From assembly GCF_047675955.1 (NCBI RefSeq), contig NC_132910.1, forward strand, positions 116,667,143-116,731,142: a stretch of DNA of 64,000 nucleotides, read 5' to 3'. Within the stretch, counting starts at the first letter, position 1, and each line of letters starts with the position of its first letter. Positions 12,808-25,441 of this stretch are shown one piece after another. The translations under genes and the position numbers were made by a program. The notes under the pieces were generated by a model. That model searched no databases. It saw nothing but the letters and a program-made list of their open reading frames with translations, and was not told the origin of the DNA. Source of the stretch: Chlorocebus sabaeus. Its lineage: Eukaryota > Chordata > Mammalia > Primates > Cercopithecidae.

Positions 12808-13500
12808 CCTAAGTTCTCAGTGCCTGCTGGGATACACTTTTTATGACAGAAGAAATTAAAAAAAAAATACAATGATGTTTTTAAATATCAATCTCCAGCC
12901 TTTCATATGTGACTTAAACTGACTTCATTTATCCTGACAACTAGAAGTTGGAAGACGAGGCCTCTGTGCTAAGTGGGGATAAAATACCTTGTAAAGATGA
13001 CAGAAAGTGGTGTTTACAAATCAGACACACAGACCTGACATCCCCCTTTAAAGAAATGTCCCAGTGTGCTGATGGCAGTGAGGAAGAGGTTCACTTAAAG
13101 AGAAAGGGGCAGAGGTAGAGAACAGATTTTCTTCATATTCTTTACCCTGTTCTTTCTTTAACACCTGAGTTGATTTGATTCCAACAGACTCCTTGGATCA
13201 CTTCTAACCCATCTCCTGGTGGTCTTTGGGGTTCCTTAGTGGCTCCAGGGAACTGATACATTTTAACATGTTTGTCACAACGGCCATAGGATTCCATAAT
13301 AAAAAGATAGCTGTAATGTTTCTTATTGATTAAATATACCTGCAAGCCAATCATAGAAATTGGAATAAAAATATTAAGATTAACTAACCTGAACCAAAGA
13401 TCTGTGTTTTCTCTGTTACAGAATACTGCGGTGGAGAGTCAGTATTTTGGGGTTTGCTATTTTGTTACAGTGAGTACTGGAATTATAAAAGGAATTTCTG
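12808..13500. other. Unique intronic sequence, no feature seen
   Basis: No repeat or gene recognised by eye. Short open frames at 13142-13354 (-) and 13326-13529 (+) carry no domain. Confidence 0.5.
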
Positions 13501-13504
13501 TAAT

Positions 13505-13690
13505 CAGAATAGCAGGCAATATTTCTTGAGTGCCTTAACTCTTTCTAGGCACTTTATATAAAATATTTTAAAAATGATGATAATATGCAGAGTTACTCTC
13601 ATTTTTCACATAAGGAGATGGAAAATCAGAAAGGCTAAGTCACAAAACTAAAAGGAAGTGGAGTTGGGATTAAAATGTAGACCTGTTTAA
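13505..13690 (+). repeat. MIR SINE fragment
   Basis: Follows the MIR order: TTTCTTGAGTGCC, AGGCACTTTATA, then a TTTTTCACATAAGGAGATGG segment and a GTCACA…AGTGG end. Diverged and truncated. Confidence 0.65.
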
Positions 13691-13979
13691 GATCAACATC
13701 CATGTCTTTTCAAGTTAATAAGCCTCAGCAAATAAATCATGCTAGAAATACCTCTGTGACAGAAAACCTTGTGAGAAATAAATAATGCTTACTGCTTAGT
13801 TACCTTAGGAACACACTTGAGAAGTTATGCTGAAAGAGTCAGTACTACCTGCGTGGCATCTGTGTCTTTTGCTCTAGCAGTATATAAATTTAATGTAGTA
13901 CTAATTTAATGCACATGATCTATGTTTAACCTTTTTAGACCTTAGTATTATAAAATAAAACTCAGATGGAGGAAAACAG

Positions 13980-14240
13980 ACAAAAAATAAAAAAACCTAC
14001 TGCTTAGCGAATTACAAGCTAAATAACCATGTAACTACCACCCAAGTCAACAAATAGAGCATTTCCACTGGCCGCAAAAGCCATCTATGTGCCCTTCATG
14101 ATCATAGACCTTTTCCATTTTTCATATGTAACTGCAATCTTGATTTTTATAATACCATTTTTCTCCATGGTTGTATCAGCTAACAGTGCATTCCTACACA
14201 CTATAGTTTAGTCTGGCCCCTTTTAGAAATCTGATGTCTT
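13980..14240 (-). repeat. Old LINE fragment, L1M-like
   Basis: Contains AACTACCACCCAAGTCAACAAATAGAGCATTTCC, a pattern common in the 3' parts of old mammalian L1 elements. A related pattern recurs on the other strand sense near 17080-17220. Subfamily and orientation uncertain. Confidence 0.4.
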
Positions 14241-14696
14241 TTAAGTCTTTTAATCTACAGGTTCTCCTTCAATCTCTTTCTTTTCCTTATAATCTATCTG
14301 AGGGAGAATTTGTACTTGTACCCTTTAACTAGTATAATTTACCTTAATCTAGATGTTGCTGACTTAGATACTTACGATGCGTTCAACCTGTTCCTCTTTT
14401 ACATTTCCAGCAATTGGCAGTTGGATACAGAGATGTAATCAGATTTGAGTTAATCTCTTGAGTGGTGGTGTGTTCTTTTATCAGAACACATATAATGTCT
14501 GGTGTTAACTTTTTTTTTTTTTTAAATGTCAGCAGCTGTTGATTCTTAATGGTTAGAAAGATTGTTGATTCCTTGAGAGTTGCAAAATGATGATACTCTA
14601 TCATTGTTTTTCATTTGTATAATTTAAAATGTTTGATGTGTTCTAGCCCACTATAATTAAAATAATTAGAAATTCATTTTGCTTCATATATATATA

Positions 14697-14967
14697 TAGA
14701 GAGAGAGATGGAGTCACACTGTGCTGCCCAGGCTGGAATGCAGTGACATGATCTCAGCTCACTGCACCTCCTGAGTTCATGTGATTCTCCTGCCTCAGCC
14801 TCCTAAGTAGCTGGGATTACAGGCATGCGCCACCACATCTGGCTAATTTTTGTATTTTTAGCAGAGACGGAGTTTCGCCATATTGGCCAGGCAGGTCTCG
14901 AACTCCTGACCTCAAGTGATCTGCCTGCCTCGCCCTCCTAAAGTGCTAGCATTACAGCTGTGCACAG
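14697..14967 (-). mobile_element. Alu SINE, old, after a TA/GA microsatellite
   Basis: Antisense Alu. Its tail is replaced by (TA)n(GA)n at 14685-14708, and its 5' end decays at about 14965. The left monomer lacks several bases around CTCACTGCACCTCCTGAG. AluS/J class. Confidence 0.88.
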
Positions 14968-15127
14968 CCTATTTATATTGTTTTTGATTGTATTTGTTTG
15001 TATAATTTGATTGTATTTGTTTGTATAGTTACAATATAATGCCCAGAGCAACTACAGTATGCATATGTAACTTATCAGACTCTACTGGTATCCACGTTTT
15101 ACAACATTGAATGAAATGTAGAAACCT

Positions 15128-15430
15128 GCTGGTCATGGTGGCTCATGCCTGTAATCCCAGCACTTTGAAAGTCCAAGGTGGCTGGATCACCTGAGGTCAG
15201 CAGTTCAAGACCAGCCTGACCAATGTGGTGAAACCTTGTCTCTGCTAAAAATAATAATAATAATAATAATAAATTGGCTGGGCGTGGTGGCAGGCACCTG
15301 TAATCCCAGCTACTCGGGAGTCTGAAGCAGGAGATAGCTTGAAGTTGCTGTAAGCCGAGATGTCCCCACTGCACCCCAGCCTGAGTGACAGAGAGAGACT
15401 CCATCTCAAACAAAAACCAAAAAAGACCCA
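15128..15430 (+). mobile_element. AluS-like SINE
   Basis: Full-length sense Alu bounded by perfect 15-bp target duplications GAAATGTAGAAACCT at 15113-15127 and 15431-15445. The inter-monomer linker has become (AAT)n at about 15250-15272. Confidence 0.95.
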
Positions 15431-15989
15431 GAAATGTAGAAACCTTGTTTCCACTTAGATCTCTTTATTGTGCCTACTTTTAAATATCATTATCTTGAGT
15501 ATCAGAGATGGTGTTATAATTTTTGTTTCAATTATCCAATTTGATTTATAAAACTCAGGAAAAGAATAGACTATTATGTACACCCAAATTTCTGCTACTT
15601 CTGTTCCTCTTTCTTCCTTTTTCATGCTCCAAGATCCCTTCATTTATCATTTATTACTGTTTCTTAGTCTATACTGGGAGAACTAGGACATGTCTATTTA
15701 TTTTGAACAATAAAAATACCTGATGTGTTTGTTCAAATACTTCCAATTCCAATTTTGGATTACTGGGTTTTTAGTTATTCTCTTTACTTCACTTTGGCTC
15801 TCAAGGACACAGGGGACGTTAGAATTAGAATATTCCATAATGATTCTATCCCACATTTCACATACACATTCTCAGAATAACTATACTAGTATTATTACTG
15901 CCAATTCTGATTACTGAAAACAGCAAAACAAAATGTCTTCGTATATGCTACATCTATTACCTACTACTTTTTAATTGTCAGAGCTTGTA

Positions 15990-17330
15990 GCTGTCACATA
16001 CAATATTTTCTCTCTCTAATCCTCATTTATTTTTGTTCTGCAAGTGTTTTTTTTTTTTTATTTAATGCTCTGCACAGTTTCTTCTGTTGATCTTCCTATA
16101 GTCATTTTGATGTTTTTTTATGCAATTTATTTTAATCTTTTGAAATTTATTCTCCAGTAGATTCCTTAAGAAGGACTAATAGAAACCACATTTGCTGGTT
16201 TACTTAATGTTATGAACAGTTTTTATCCTTTATACTGAAGGATGTTTTACTAGGTATAAAATCTTTGACTCACATTTTTATTTTTCTGGTCATCTTAATT
16301 ATGCTTTCTGATTTGTTTCCCCCCCAAAAAAAGCATTGCTCTCAAAGAAAATGATTTCTTTTTTCTTTTATATGTCATATGCTCCTTTTATCTAGCTACC
16401 GATGGGATTATTTTTTCTTTCTTTAAAGAATTTTCATTTAAATTTAAAGAAAATTTAAATTTTATTTTAAAAAATTTCAGAATTCCCTAGATTATGTATT
16501 AATGTTGGCATTATGGGTTGATACTTTCACGTACACCATGTGCTCTTTGGATACACAATTTGATATATATTTTAGAAAAATACTTTTTGAATTATAATTG
16601 TAGTATTTGTTTGGTTCGCTTCAGGGCCTAGATAGAATAATAGAGTGGATGCATTTTTCTTTAATTATTTTGAAAGTACCATCCCCCTGCTTTTCAGCAT
16701 CTTATGTAAAACTTCAGAAGCCATTCTGAGTCATGTTTTATTGTACGTTTCTCTTTTATTTCTGATTCTTTTTGGTGAGGCTTCAGTATCTTGATTTTAT
16801 TCCCTGTGTTCTGAAATTTCTCAAACAGGTGGCTTAGTGCGGGTCTTTATTCTTTCAATGGACTAGGCACTAGGTAAACCATTTTTATCTAGAGAGTCTG
16901 GTGCTTCAGCTTGAGAGATTTTCTTCCATTATTTCTTTGAAATTTTCTCTTCCTTTCCTTCATTTTCTCATTTTACAACTCATAGTTGAATGCTTGATCT
17001 TCTGGATGAATTTTCTAATTATTTTTATCTTTATTTTTCTACTTTCCATCTGGACACATTTTTTAAAAGTATAATCACCCTTTTTAAGTATACAGTTTGA
17101 TATGTTGACAAATTACAGTCATTTAACTGCCCCACAGTCATTGCAAAAATTCCCTGTGCTCATTTGCAGTCAGTCCCTTTCCCTACTTTTGGCTCCTGCC
17201 AACCACTGCTTTCTGTTCCTAGAATTTCCCCTTAAAATCGTTGTTGTTGTTGTTGTTGTTTGTATTCCTTTCTGTAGGTTTCCTCAACCTGTAGATAATG
17301 TTTTAAAACGACCCCTCTAATAAGTATTTT
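15990..17330 (-). repeat. Old LINE-like sequence, probably L1M 3' region, antisense
   Basis: T- and C-rich DNA with phrases typical of antisense old L1 or L2 3' ends, such as TTTCAATGGACTAGGCACTAGG near 16854 and TGACAAATTACAGTC near 17106. The subfamily cannot be fixed by eye. A (GTT)n run lies at about 17239-17261. Confidence 0.42.
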
Positions 17331-17370
17331 ACTTTAAGTTACATTTAAACCTTTTTAAACATCTATTCTT

Positions 17371-17630
17371 TTTTTTTTTTTTTGAGACGGAGTCTCGCTC
17401 TGTCGCCCAGGCTGGAGTGCAGTGGCCAGATCTCAGCTCACTGCAAGCTCCGCCTCCTGGGTTTACGCCATTCTCCTGCCTCAGCCTCCCTAGTAGCTGG
17501 AACTACAGGCGCCCACCACCTCGCCCGGCTAGTTTTTTGTATTTTTTAGTAGAGACGGGGTTTCACCGTGTTAGCCAGGATGGTCTCGATCTCCTGACCT
17601 CGTGATCCGCCCGTCTCGGCCTCCCAAAGT
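17371..17630 (-). mobile_element. Young Old-World-monkey-type AluY, 5' truncated
   Basis: Antisense Alu flanked by perfect 14-bp duplications AAACATCTATTCTT (17357-17370 and 17631-17644). It stops at CCTCCCAAAGT, so the first ~40 bases of the Alu are absent, as expected of an incomplete target-primed reverse transcription. Low divergence. It carries GGCTAGTTTTTTG and GGGTTTACGCC variants that I associate with cercopithecid AluY derivatives. Confidence 0.93.
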
Positions 17631-17644
17631 AAACATCTATTCTT

Positions 17645-20560
17645 GCTTCATGATTGCAATGTCATTGTATCTCTTTGTAAATATTAATTATGATTTCCTG
17701 AAAGTTTTTTTCTGTATTTCCTCAGAATTCTTTTTCTCTCTTTGTTTTGCCTGTTTTTTTTTTTTTTCTTTTTTTTAAGTTGGATATGTTTCTCAGCTAT
17801 CTGATGGTTCTTAACAACACAATCACATTAAGTTTGCAGAGCAGAAAATCTGATCAGAAGCTCTATGTGCATGGGTGGATCTTGCAAACTCTGAAGCTTC
17901 GTTGTAGAGTGATTGAATAACTAGCTGGTCATTGATTCGTGACTCCAAAATTATCTGTAAATGTTCTTCTTGGTGTGGTTTTCTACTTTCAGAGAAATAG
18001 CCACCAATGTCCATCTTGATTATATAAGCTGCCAACCTTATTGATATGAGGCAGGAAAAGGGGGCTTTGAATCTTATTGATGACTATGCCGAATACCACT
18101 TAACCCTCTTGTTGTGACTCTTATACCTCATGCAGGTTCATTTATACTTAGTGTTCCTATATCTTGCATCTGACTAGTGCATTTCCTCTGACATCTATAA
18201 AACTTCTTTGTTCTATGTAGCTTAATAGATCTGAATAGGGTAAAATCTGGGCACACAGACATTTTTTTCAACAGATTTTCAAATGACCCACGGTTTTTGA
18301 GAGCCAGCCTCATCCCAGCCTTCCATTACCCTTGGAGCCTCAAGCTATTGAAGCTTTCTAGAGTTCTACAGGGCAAATTGGTTTGTTTCTTCTTCATTAT
18401 TACTGTAAGTTTAATTCTTCGCCTCTACTAGGCCACTATATTGTCTATCTACTTTTTCTCTGAGTCACAGGTATTTTTTTAGTTTCATTCAAGATAGTGT
18501 CTAGATTTTGGTTTCTTGTTTTATTCATTGCTTAAGGCAGATTTTTGAGAGTAGAAGGGTATGGAAATGTCTTCAATCAGTCTTGAAATGGGAAGTCTAC
18601 AGCAGCTATTTACTTAAATATTCCTATGGAATTCTTATACATAAACTGCAGTCTTTTGCAGCATTCAACACAACATATTTTCTTGCTAGATTCTTTTGCC
18701 TTTGATTTCATTACTCTCTTTTAAATTTTGCATTCTCTTTTGTCTATTTTTATGGTGCCGCTTTTTACCTATTCTACCTCTTATACATGGATACAATTCA
18801 GATTTTTATTATTGCCCCTCTTCTGTCTTTTCATCAGTGATCACTTTTACTATCACATCTAGCATTGACCAAACTAAAATTCCACATATCTACCTTCTTT
18901 CTGGACATTTTCATTTATGTTAGTTTTCTGTTTTCATGACAGCACATTTTTTCTATGAAATTAGGCTTGACATTTTGGAATTACCTTTAACTATACCTTA
19001 TATATTTAATTGACAATTAAATCAATCTGGTTCTTTCTTCAAAATTGTATGTGATTGCATTCAATGTTTCCATTCCATCACTGCTGCTTGAATCCAATTT
19101 GAGCTATTTTTTCTTTATTCTAATAAGAGCTACACAGTACACATTCATATACTAAAGAAATCTACTGAGTGTAAATTTCATAAAACTGATGTAAGGAAGT
19201 TGGAATTTCTAAGAACTTAAAAATACATACATGTATTAATATTAAATTCAATACTCACACACTCATATATATATATACATTCATTAGGCATAAAATTCAT
19301 CAAAGAGGTTGGTAATTTTATGGTGGCTGAATTCGTTACATGAAAAGGAGAAATTTATTTCTTAATTGTTCAAAAAAATAAAGTTTCTTATTAATATGCA
19401 CATATGCAAAGTAGAAATGGTTCCAAGCAAACTACCATGAGATTTTTTTCTCCTAGATATTCCTTCCTATGTTATTGTTAGGAAAGATATGATGAGAATA
19501 TGTGACTTTTTCCTTATACCGTCAATTTTATTAGAGAGCAGAATGCACATGGCCAACCTTTGTTATTTAATTTCTGGACAGAATATGATATTGGGCAGAG
19601 CCAGACTTGTTTTCATTTTGTAAGCCTTCACCATTTTGGGGGTTATTTCTTCCTAGGCTGTTCTACATTCTACCATTTAGCTGAAAATGCTATACATTTG
19701 CTCAACCCTGTCTCTTAGATGGCTTATTTTATTATTTGTACAGAATAACTCAGAATTTAACATAATTGTGTTATATCAGAGATTTTATGATCATTTTACA
19801 TCATTTAGATCTGAGACAGATAGGTTTTCTCTATCTTCAGGTCTTTGTCATTGTGTCAAGCCTATATAAAACTTAAAATGGATGCCTTCTTGGTGTGTAA
19901 GTTTGAAAGGCATGATTTGTTTATGACTCTTGCACTATTGCCTTTACTTCTGAACACAAAGAATGATGCAGAGATGATTTCTACTCCTTATTTATCAGTT
20001 TATAAAAGAGAGACTTTGAGAAGGGGTAATTTTTCTGATACCCTACAGAACAAATTGAATTTGCTGTAATGATGAGGCAAGAATCCCATTTTAGGGAAGA
20101 GTCTAGAGTTAAGTGGAAGAGAAGAAATCATTTGAAAACGTAGATAACATGTACCATGAATGGATGAACCAAAAGTGCAAGCCATTATAGCATAGCATAG
20201 AATTTATGCAGAAGGTTAGAGAGAGAGGACAAGCTTGTTGAATGGATGATAAAACTAACATAGTTTGATAATTCATTGTTGTTGAGATTTAGTAATTGAT
20301 CTAATTTGGCATTACTCCTTAACAAATTGTTTGGATATTTAATGCCCAGTGTCAACATAAAATGTACATGATTTGAAGTATATTCATTTGAAAAAAACTT
20401 AAAATTAATCTAAATGTAGGAAATAATTATCTAAACAAAACACTCCTACATACAAGGACTAAATCCTATAACCAATAGCTGCTTATTAGTGTTTATTTTT
20501 CTAGATTATAAAACATAATTGCTACATTCATAGGCCACTAGGCTTCAGGTAGTACGATAA
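17645..20560. other. AT-rich intron, no gene seen
   Basis: T-rich runs at about 17755-17777 and a TA microsatellite near 19266-19279. Part of 17645-18120 may continue the LINE-like sequence interrupted by the Alu. Small open frames lack domains. Confidence 0.5.
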
Positions 20561-20835
20561 TCAACAGTTGTAGGGTTCCTTCAATCTGACTTTAGGTCCT
20601 GGCTACTACACTTACTAGCTATATGGTCTGGACCCAGTTACTTTCTTTCTATTAGTAATAGCAAAGGATTCAATGTGTAAGGTGTTCTAGTCATTCTTGT
20701 GTTTTAATTTTTGGATATTAACTCTTTTATTCTTCACAGAAACTCTAGATATTATTAACCCATTTTACAGATGGAAATGGGCACTCAGACAAAGATTAAG
20801 TTGCTTTCCCAAAAGAACTCAAATCATAGTTTCTT
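20561..20835. repeat. MIR-like SINE fragments
   Basis: Two MIR-like segments: a LINE/SINE core with GGTCCTGGCTACTACACTTACTAG (20597-20620), then TATTATTAACCCATTTTACAGATGG (20749-20773). They may be one broken copy. Confidence 0.55.
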
Positions 20836-20854
20836 CATCAGGAACATTTTGCTG

Positions 20855-20895
20855 ATATATTTTTATTTATTTATTTATTTATATATATATATTTT
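20855..20895. repeat. TTTA/TA microsatellite
   Basis: Runs of TTTA followed by TA dinucleotides. Confidence 0.85.
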
Positions 20896-20909
20896 TGCCA
20901 TTTCTCTCC

Positions 20910-21180
20910 ACAAGCATTATGCTCCCAACAACATTGGCATTTGCAGTTGCTGGAAGAAATGACCCATTTCATATCTGTATGGCTTTGTCATACACTTGCC
21001 TCCAAGGTACTTCTCACCACCTTCCTTATTTTTTTTTCCTAGCTAACCCTCCATCCTTGCCAAGACTCAGTTTGAACAACAGCATCACTTACAGCAGGAA
21101 GCCTTCCTTCTCTGTCCATCTTAGGCTGAGCTAAAAACAATAATGGGGGCTCCCACGTCATTCTTCATGTTTTACCTTTT
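20910..21180 (+). repeat. L2 LINE 3' fragment
   Basis: CTAACCCTCCATCCTTGCCAAGACTCAGTTTGAACAACAGCATCACTTACAGC-type order (21042-21095) followed by GGAAGCCTTCCTTCTCTG matches the 3' end of L2 as I remember it. Orientation inferred from that match. Confidence 0.65.
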
Positions 21181-21299
21181 CATTTTGCATTTCAATTACT
21201 GTTATCTCCATGATTGGGTTGAGGCAAAAGTAACCTCCTATCTGTCTTTGTATCACCAGAACGTAACCTAAGTGAATACCTTCCAGTACAAAGTAGTAG

Positions 21300-21400
21300 G
21301 GAAGTAATAGAGAGCAGAATGTGTGCGTGTTTGTATATGTGTGTATATATTTTACATCATTATGTATATACTATATGTATATATATATAAATTATAAACT
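21300..21400. repeat. TG/TA-rich microsatellite
   Basis: Alternating purine-pyrimidine tract (GTGTGCGTG…, TATATATAT), with no gene context. Confidence 0.75.
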
Positions 21401-21419
21401 GTAGAATTTGAACAAATTT

Positions 21420-21560
21420 TTTTTTTAGCCTCTGCTTCTTCCATTATAAAAATGGGTTCAGTAGTATCCCACCCTCATGGGATAACTGTAAGAATAAAGA
21501 TAATATATGTTAAGTGCATACATGCCATTAGAATGCTTACTTAATAAGTGAGAGCTGTTT
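21420..21560. repeat. Possible MIR fragment
   Basis: CCTCTGCTTCTTCC…AAAATGGG…GGGATAACTGTAAGAATAAA resembles a MIR segment. Confidence 0.5.
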
Positions 21561-22929
21561 TTATGATCATCATTAGTGTCTTAGATTATATGGAGACTTT
21601 TCATATAATCATATGTGGAGGTTTTTTCAGGAAACCAAAATGTGTAGTTTATCACTGGTCCTGGATCATGGGCACCATTTATTTTCACGTTAGATATTTT
21701 CACTGAAAATATTTCAGTTAATTATTGAAAAGAGCAGAAAATCATTCTTCAGTTACCAAAGGTGAATAGGATATTCAAGTTCCCTTTATTCGCCTTTAAA
21801 TTTGCAACATTTATCTTGGGACCTTAAATCAAAATTAATTGCATTGCAAGATTAACTCCATTATTCATTTCCTTTACTCAGCATATAAGTAAAGATTGCT
21901 AGCTCATTCAAATGGAATCATTGCTTAAATGGATTTTTCTTCTTTGCAGGCTAATTATTTAGTGATTTTAAAACCTATATTCAAAACAGAAAATTTTAAG
22001 CTTTCATGCAAAAAAAGCAAAATGCTTAATTTCTTAAGAGTCATCTCCACTATAAGATAGAAAAACTCTCTTCATTATTCGTATATACTCTAATGTTAAT
22101 TTTATTTATGCTCTTATAAACCCTCTTAGAGAGCTTTGTGAGTTCCAAATTTTAAAAGATCACAAATTTTTCCTCCTTGGTAATATTTTATATTTTTGAT
22201 TTCTTTCTTATACTCTTCCACATGATTTTTTTAAAAGCATAGATTAAATGCATGTAAAAGAGAATGCTTCCTTGAAATAAAACTGCTTATCTCCTTAAAA
22301 ATTGAACCTTTAAAATACTCATGCCAGGGAGTATTAAGTAACTCATGAGTCTGAGTTCTAGCTGTGGTTATTTGGAAATTGTTTCCTATCGTCTTCCAAA
22401 GCCACATGTACTCTTTGGAAAATGTGAAGCAAAATACTTATTACTGACCTCATCACTTAAAAGCCATGAAAAAAATAATGCATGTACCATATAAATAAAG
22501 CTGCTAAATTAGATTGGAGTTATTTTTTATTTCTGACTTCTTGCTCTCTATTTTATTGAGAATTGACCATTTGTAGTTAGATTTTCATTTCTGAAGTAGG
22601 GTGCTTCAGCAACAAATACCTAAAAATGCATGAGTGACTTTGGAATCAGACGATGGGAGGAGACTGGAAGAACTTTGAGGAACATTATAGAAAAAGCCTA
22701 GATTACCTTGAACAGGACAATAGTAGAAATTTAGAATGCTTCTGATGAGGACTTAAAAGGGAATGAGAAACATGTGATTGCAAACTGGAGAAAGAGGGAT
22801 TATTGCTATATGATGAAGACAGATTGGCAAAATTATGTCTTGTAGTTATGTTGCAAGCAGAACTTTTAAGTGATGAACTTGGATATTGAGATTTCCAAGC
22901 AAAATATTGAGGGTATTACCTAGTATATT
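21561..22929. other. AT-rich intron, nothing recognised
   Basis: No repeat, RNA gene or exon recognised by eye. Confidence 0.5.
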
Positions 22930-23322
22930 TGTCTGTTTGGGCTGCCATAACAAGATATCACAGACTGACTGGAATAAGAACAAATTTATTCTTCACAGTT
23001 CTGGAGGCTGGGAAGTCCATGATCAAGTAAGCAAAGTAGGTTCATTCTGAGGTTGCTGTCTTGGCATGTGGGTGGCCATCATCTTGCCATGTACACATAT
23101 GACCTTTTCTTTGTGTGAGCTGGTGGGGATGGGGGTGCTCCTGGATGTGTCTTCTTTTGAGGGTACTAATCCTATCAAATCAGGAACCCATCCTTAAGAC
23201 TTTACTTAATCTTAATTACTTTCTTACTCCAGATACAGCCACATTGGAGGTTAGGGCTTCAACATATCACTTTCCTTGGCTGGGGGCATGGATGAAGAGG
23301 CACAAATATTTAGTCTGTAACA
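22930..23322 (-). mobile_element. MLT1-like MaLR LTR, antisense
   Basis: Reads as the reverse complement of a mammalian MaLR LTR: GGGCTGCCATAACA near the low end, then CAGTTCTGGAGGCTGG, CCTATCAAATCAGG and GGGGTTAGGGCTTCAACATA-like sequence, ending CTGTAACA. It is a nonautonomous ERVL-type solo LTR relic with no internal region adjoining. Confidence 0.82.
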
Positions 23323-24338
23323 CCTAGCTTCTTCTTGCAACTTACAGAAATGTGTGAGAGGAAAGAGAGAAACTGAGGGGAAAAACTGTCAAACAAAAAG
23401 GAGCAAAGACTTCATGATTTTAGAAATTTTCACTTTGCCCAGCAAAAGACTAAAATTAAGAGATTCATTGTCAGCAAAGAATGCGCTAGAGAAAAGGCTA
23501 ATGATGTGATTGTATGATTCTTCTGTGAAATCTCAGAGAGATTAAAAGATCAGAGTATTTAGTTACATAAAAGACTCTTTACAGAGATTAAGGATGTGAC
23601 TTACAGAATCCCCTCATTCAAACCAGGGGGCTTCTAGAAATCTAAAGGGTGTTGTCACTTATCCATCTCTGCAGAATACAAACAAGAAAGATTATCTAGG
23701 AAAAATCTGCAGAAAGGCATCTTGTCTAAGGGAGTGAACCCCTGTTAATGCCAAACTCACAAGATTGTTGAGAATTTTATGCCAGTAAAACACTGCTAGC
23801 ATGGACAGAAAGGGAAAGAGGCTATAAAATGAAATAAGGCTGTTTGATCCCTCAAATTCTACTGGTAAATAAAACTACTGATGAAACTCTTAGCTGCCAA
23901 TATGTGCTACCTTTCAGGAAAAAAAGATGACTCAGAGGGCAGAGTACCTTGCCCAAATCGTAGAATTTTGAGTCTAAAGGATGGAGCTGGGAGCCACAGA
24001 GGAGTTTTCCCAGGCCTAGAAACCTAATGTATTTTGCTGACCTATACATGGATACTGCTTTGTACCTGTCAGCTTGTTCTACTGTCCATGTTCCCCCTGT
24101 TGGAACTGGTGTATTTATAACTGACACCCAATGTCTGTCTCACAATTGTATGTTAGGAGCAGATAACTTGTCTGTTTAATTTCACAGGTCCACAGATGGA
24201 CAGAAATTGTTCCCAGGAGTTATATCCAATGGATTATTCAACTAAACTAGATTTAGTTGAGAGATTTTGGACTTTTGAGCAAATGAGATTTAAATGAGAT
24301 TCTTATGGTTTGAGTTGTTGCTGTAATGGAATAAGACT
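23323..24338. other. Unclassified intron between LTR relics
   Basis: Moderately AT-rich. The minus-strand open frame of 91 codons at 23852-24127 shows no domain. It could include decayed LTR or internal sequence, but I cannot support that. Confidence 0.45.
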
Positions 24339-24737
24339 TGTCTTAGTCCATTTTTTTTTCCTTATAACAGAATACCTGAAACTAAGGAATTTATAGAGAA
24401 AAAGAATTTGTTTCTTACAGTTATGGAGGCTGAGAAGCCCAAGGTTGAAGAGCCACAACTGATGAAGGCTTTCTTGCTGATGGAGACTCTACAGAGTCAT
24501 AGGCGGTGCAGGGTCTCACATGGTGAGGGGCTGATTATGCCAGCCCAGGCTTCTCTTACTCTTCTTATATATTCTTCAGTCCCACTTTTGTGATAGTCCA
24601 TTACTGCATTAATCCATGAATGGATTAATCTATTCATAAGGGCTCTACCTCTTAAAGTCCCCACCTCTCAATACCACCACATTGGTGATTAAATCTCAAT
24701 AAGAGTTTTGGAGGGGACAAACATCCAAAGCATAGCA
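24339..24737 (-). mobile_element. MST/MLT1-like MaLR LTR, antisense
   Basis: Begins TGTCTTAGTCCA and ends TTTGGAGGGGACAAACATCCAAAGCATAGCA-like sequence, the reverse complement of an LTR starting TGCTATG. It also contains CACCACATTGGTGATTAAAT. Relic solo LTR; name within the MaLR group uncertain. Confidence 0.82.
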
Positions 24738-24824
24738 ATACTCTTGGAAACACTGAAAGAAGTATGAAGGTATTTTGCATTTGGGAGGGTTTGAATCTTT
24801 GGGGGCTAGAGGGAAGACCGTGGT

Positions 24825-25436
24825 AGATGCAATTCTAAAGATATTTCTTCAGGCTTCCTCTCTTCTAGTTATTCAATCAAGTGATAATACAGGTATAGCT
24901 GTGAAGGGACTTTTCAGATATAATTAAGATGTAATCAACTGATATTAAAATAGGAAGATTATCCTGGATTATCTGAATGGACCCACTGTAGTTAAATGAT
25001 CTGTTAAAAGTAGAAAAGCAAGGCAAAGAGTTAGAAAAATTCATCAAAAAGGGAAGTAAGAGAGACTGGGAATGTGAGAAAGACCCAACCCACTGTTACT
25101 GGAGGGCAAGGTGAGGAGAAATGCAGGTAATATAAAGATTTGAGAAATGTTCCCAACTAACAGTCAGTGAAGAAACAGGCACCTCAGCTCTGTTGATGCA
25201 AGGAACTGAATTTTTGCAATTCTCTTGAATGAGATTAGAAGCTGATTTTTCCCAGAACCTTCACAAAAAATGTAGCCCTACTAACACCTTGCTTTCAGCC
25301 TCATGAAGCTCTAAACAGAGACACTAGCTGAGTCACACTGTCTCCAGACTTCTGACCCACAGAAACTATGAAATAATAAATGAATATTGTTTTAAGCCAC
25401 TCTGCTAATTTGCTACAGCAGTACTAGAAAACTCAT
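24825..25436 (+). mobile_element. ERVL/MaLR-type LTR relic, sense
   Basis: Contains GAAGGGACTTTTCAGATATAATTAAG, GATTATCCTGGATTATCTG and a 3' part GACTTCTGACCCACAGAAACTATGAAATAATAAATG followed by TTTTAAGCCACTCTG. The AATAAA at 25374-25379 is in the place of an LTR poly(A) signal. I cannot separate MLT1 from MLT2. Confidence 0.65.
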
Positions 25437-25441
25437 ACAAC

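Noticed and set aside
21300..21400. Alternating purine-pyrimidine tract as a Z-DNA or regulatory element
   Set aside because: It is a short, imperfect microsatellite with no context to support function.
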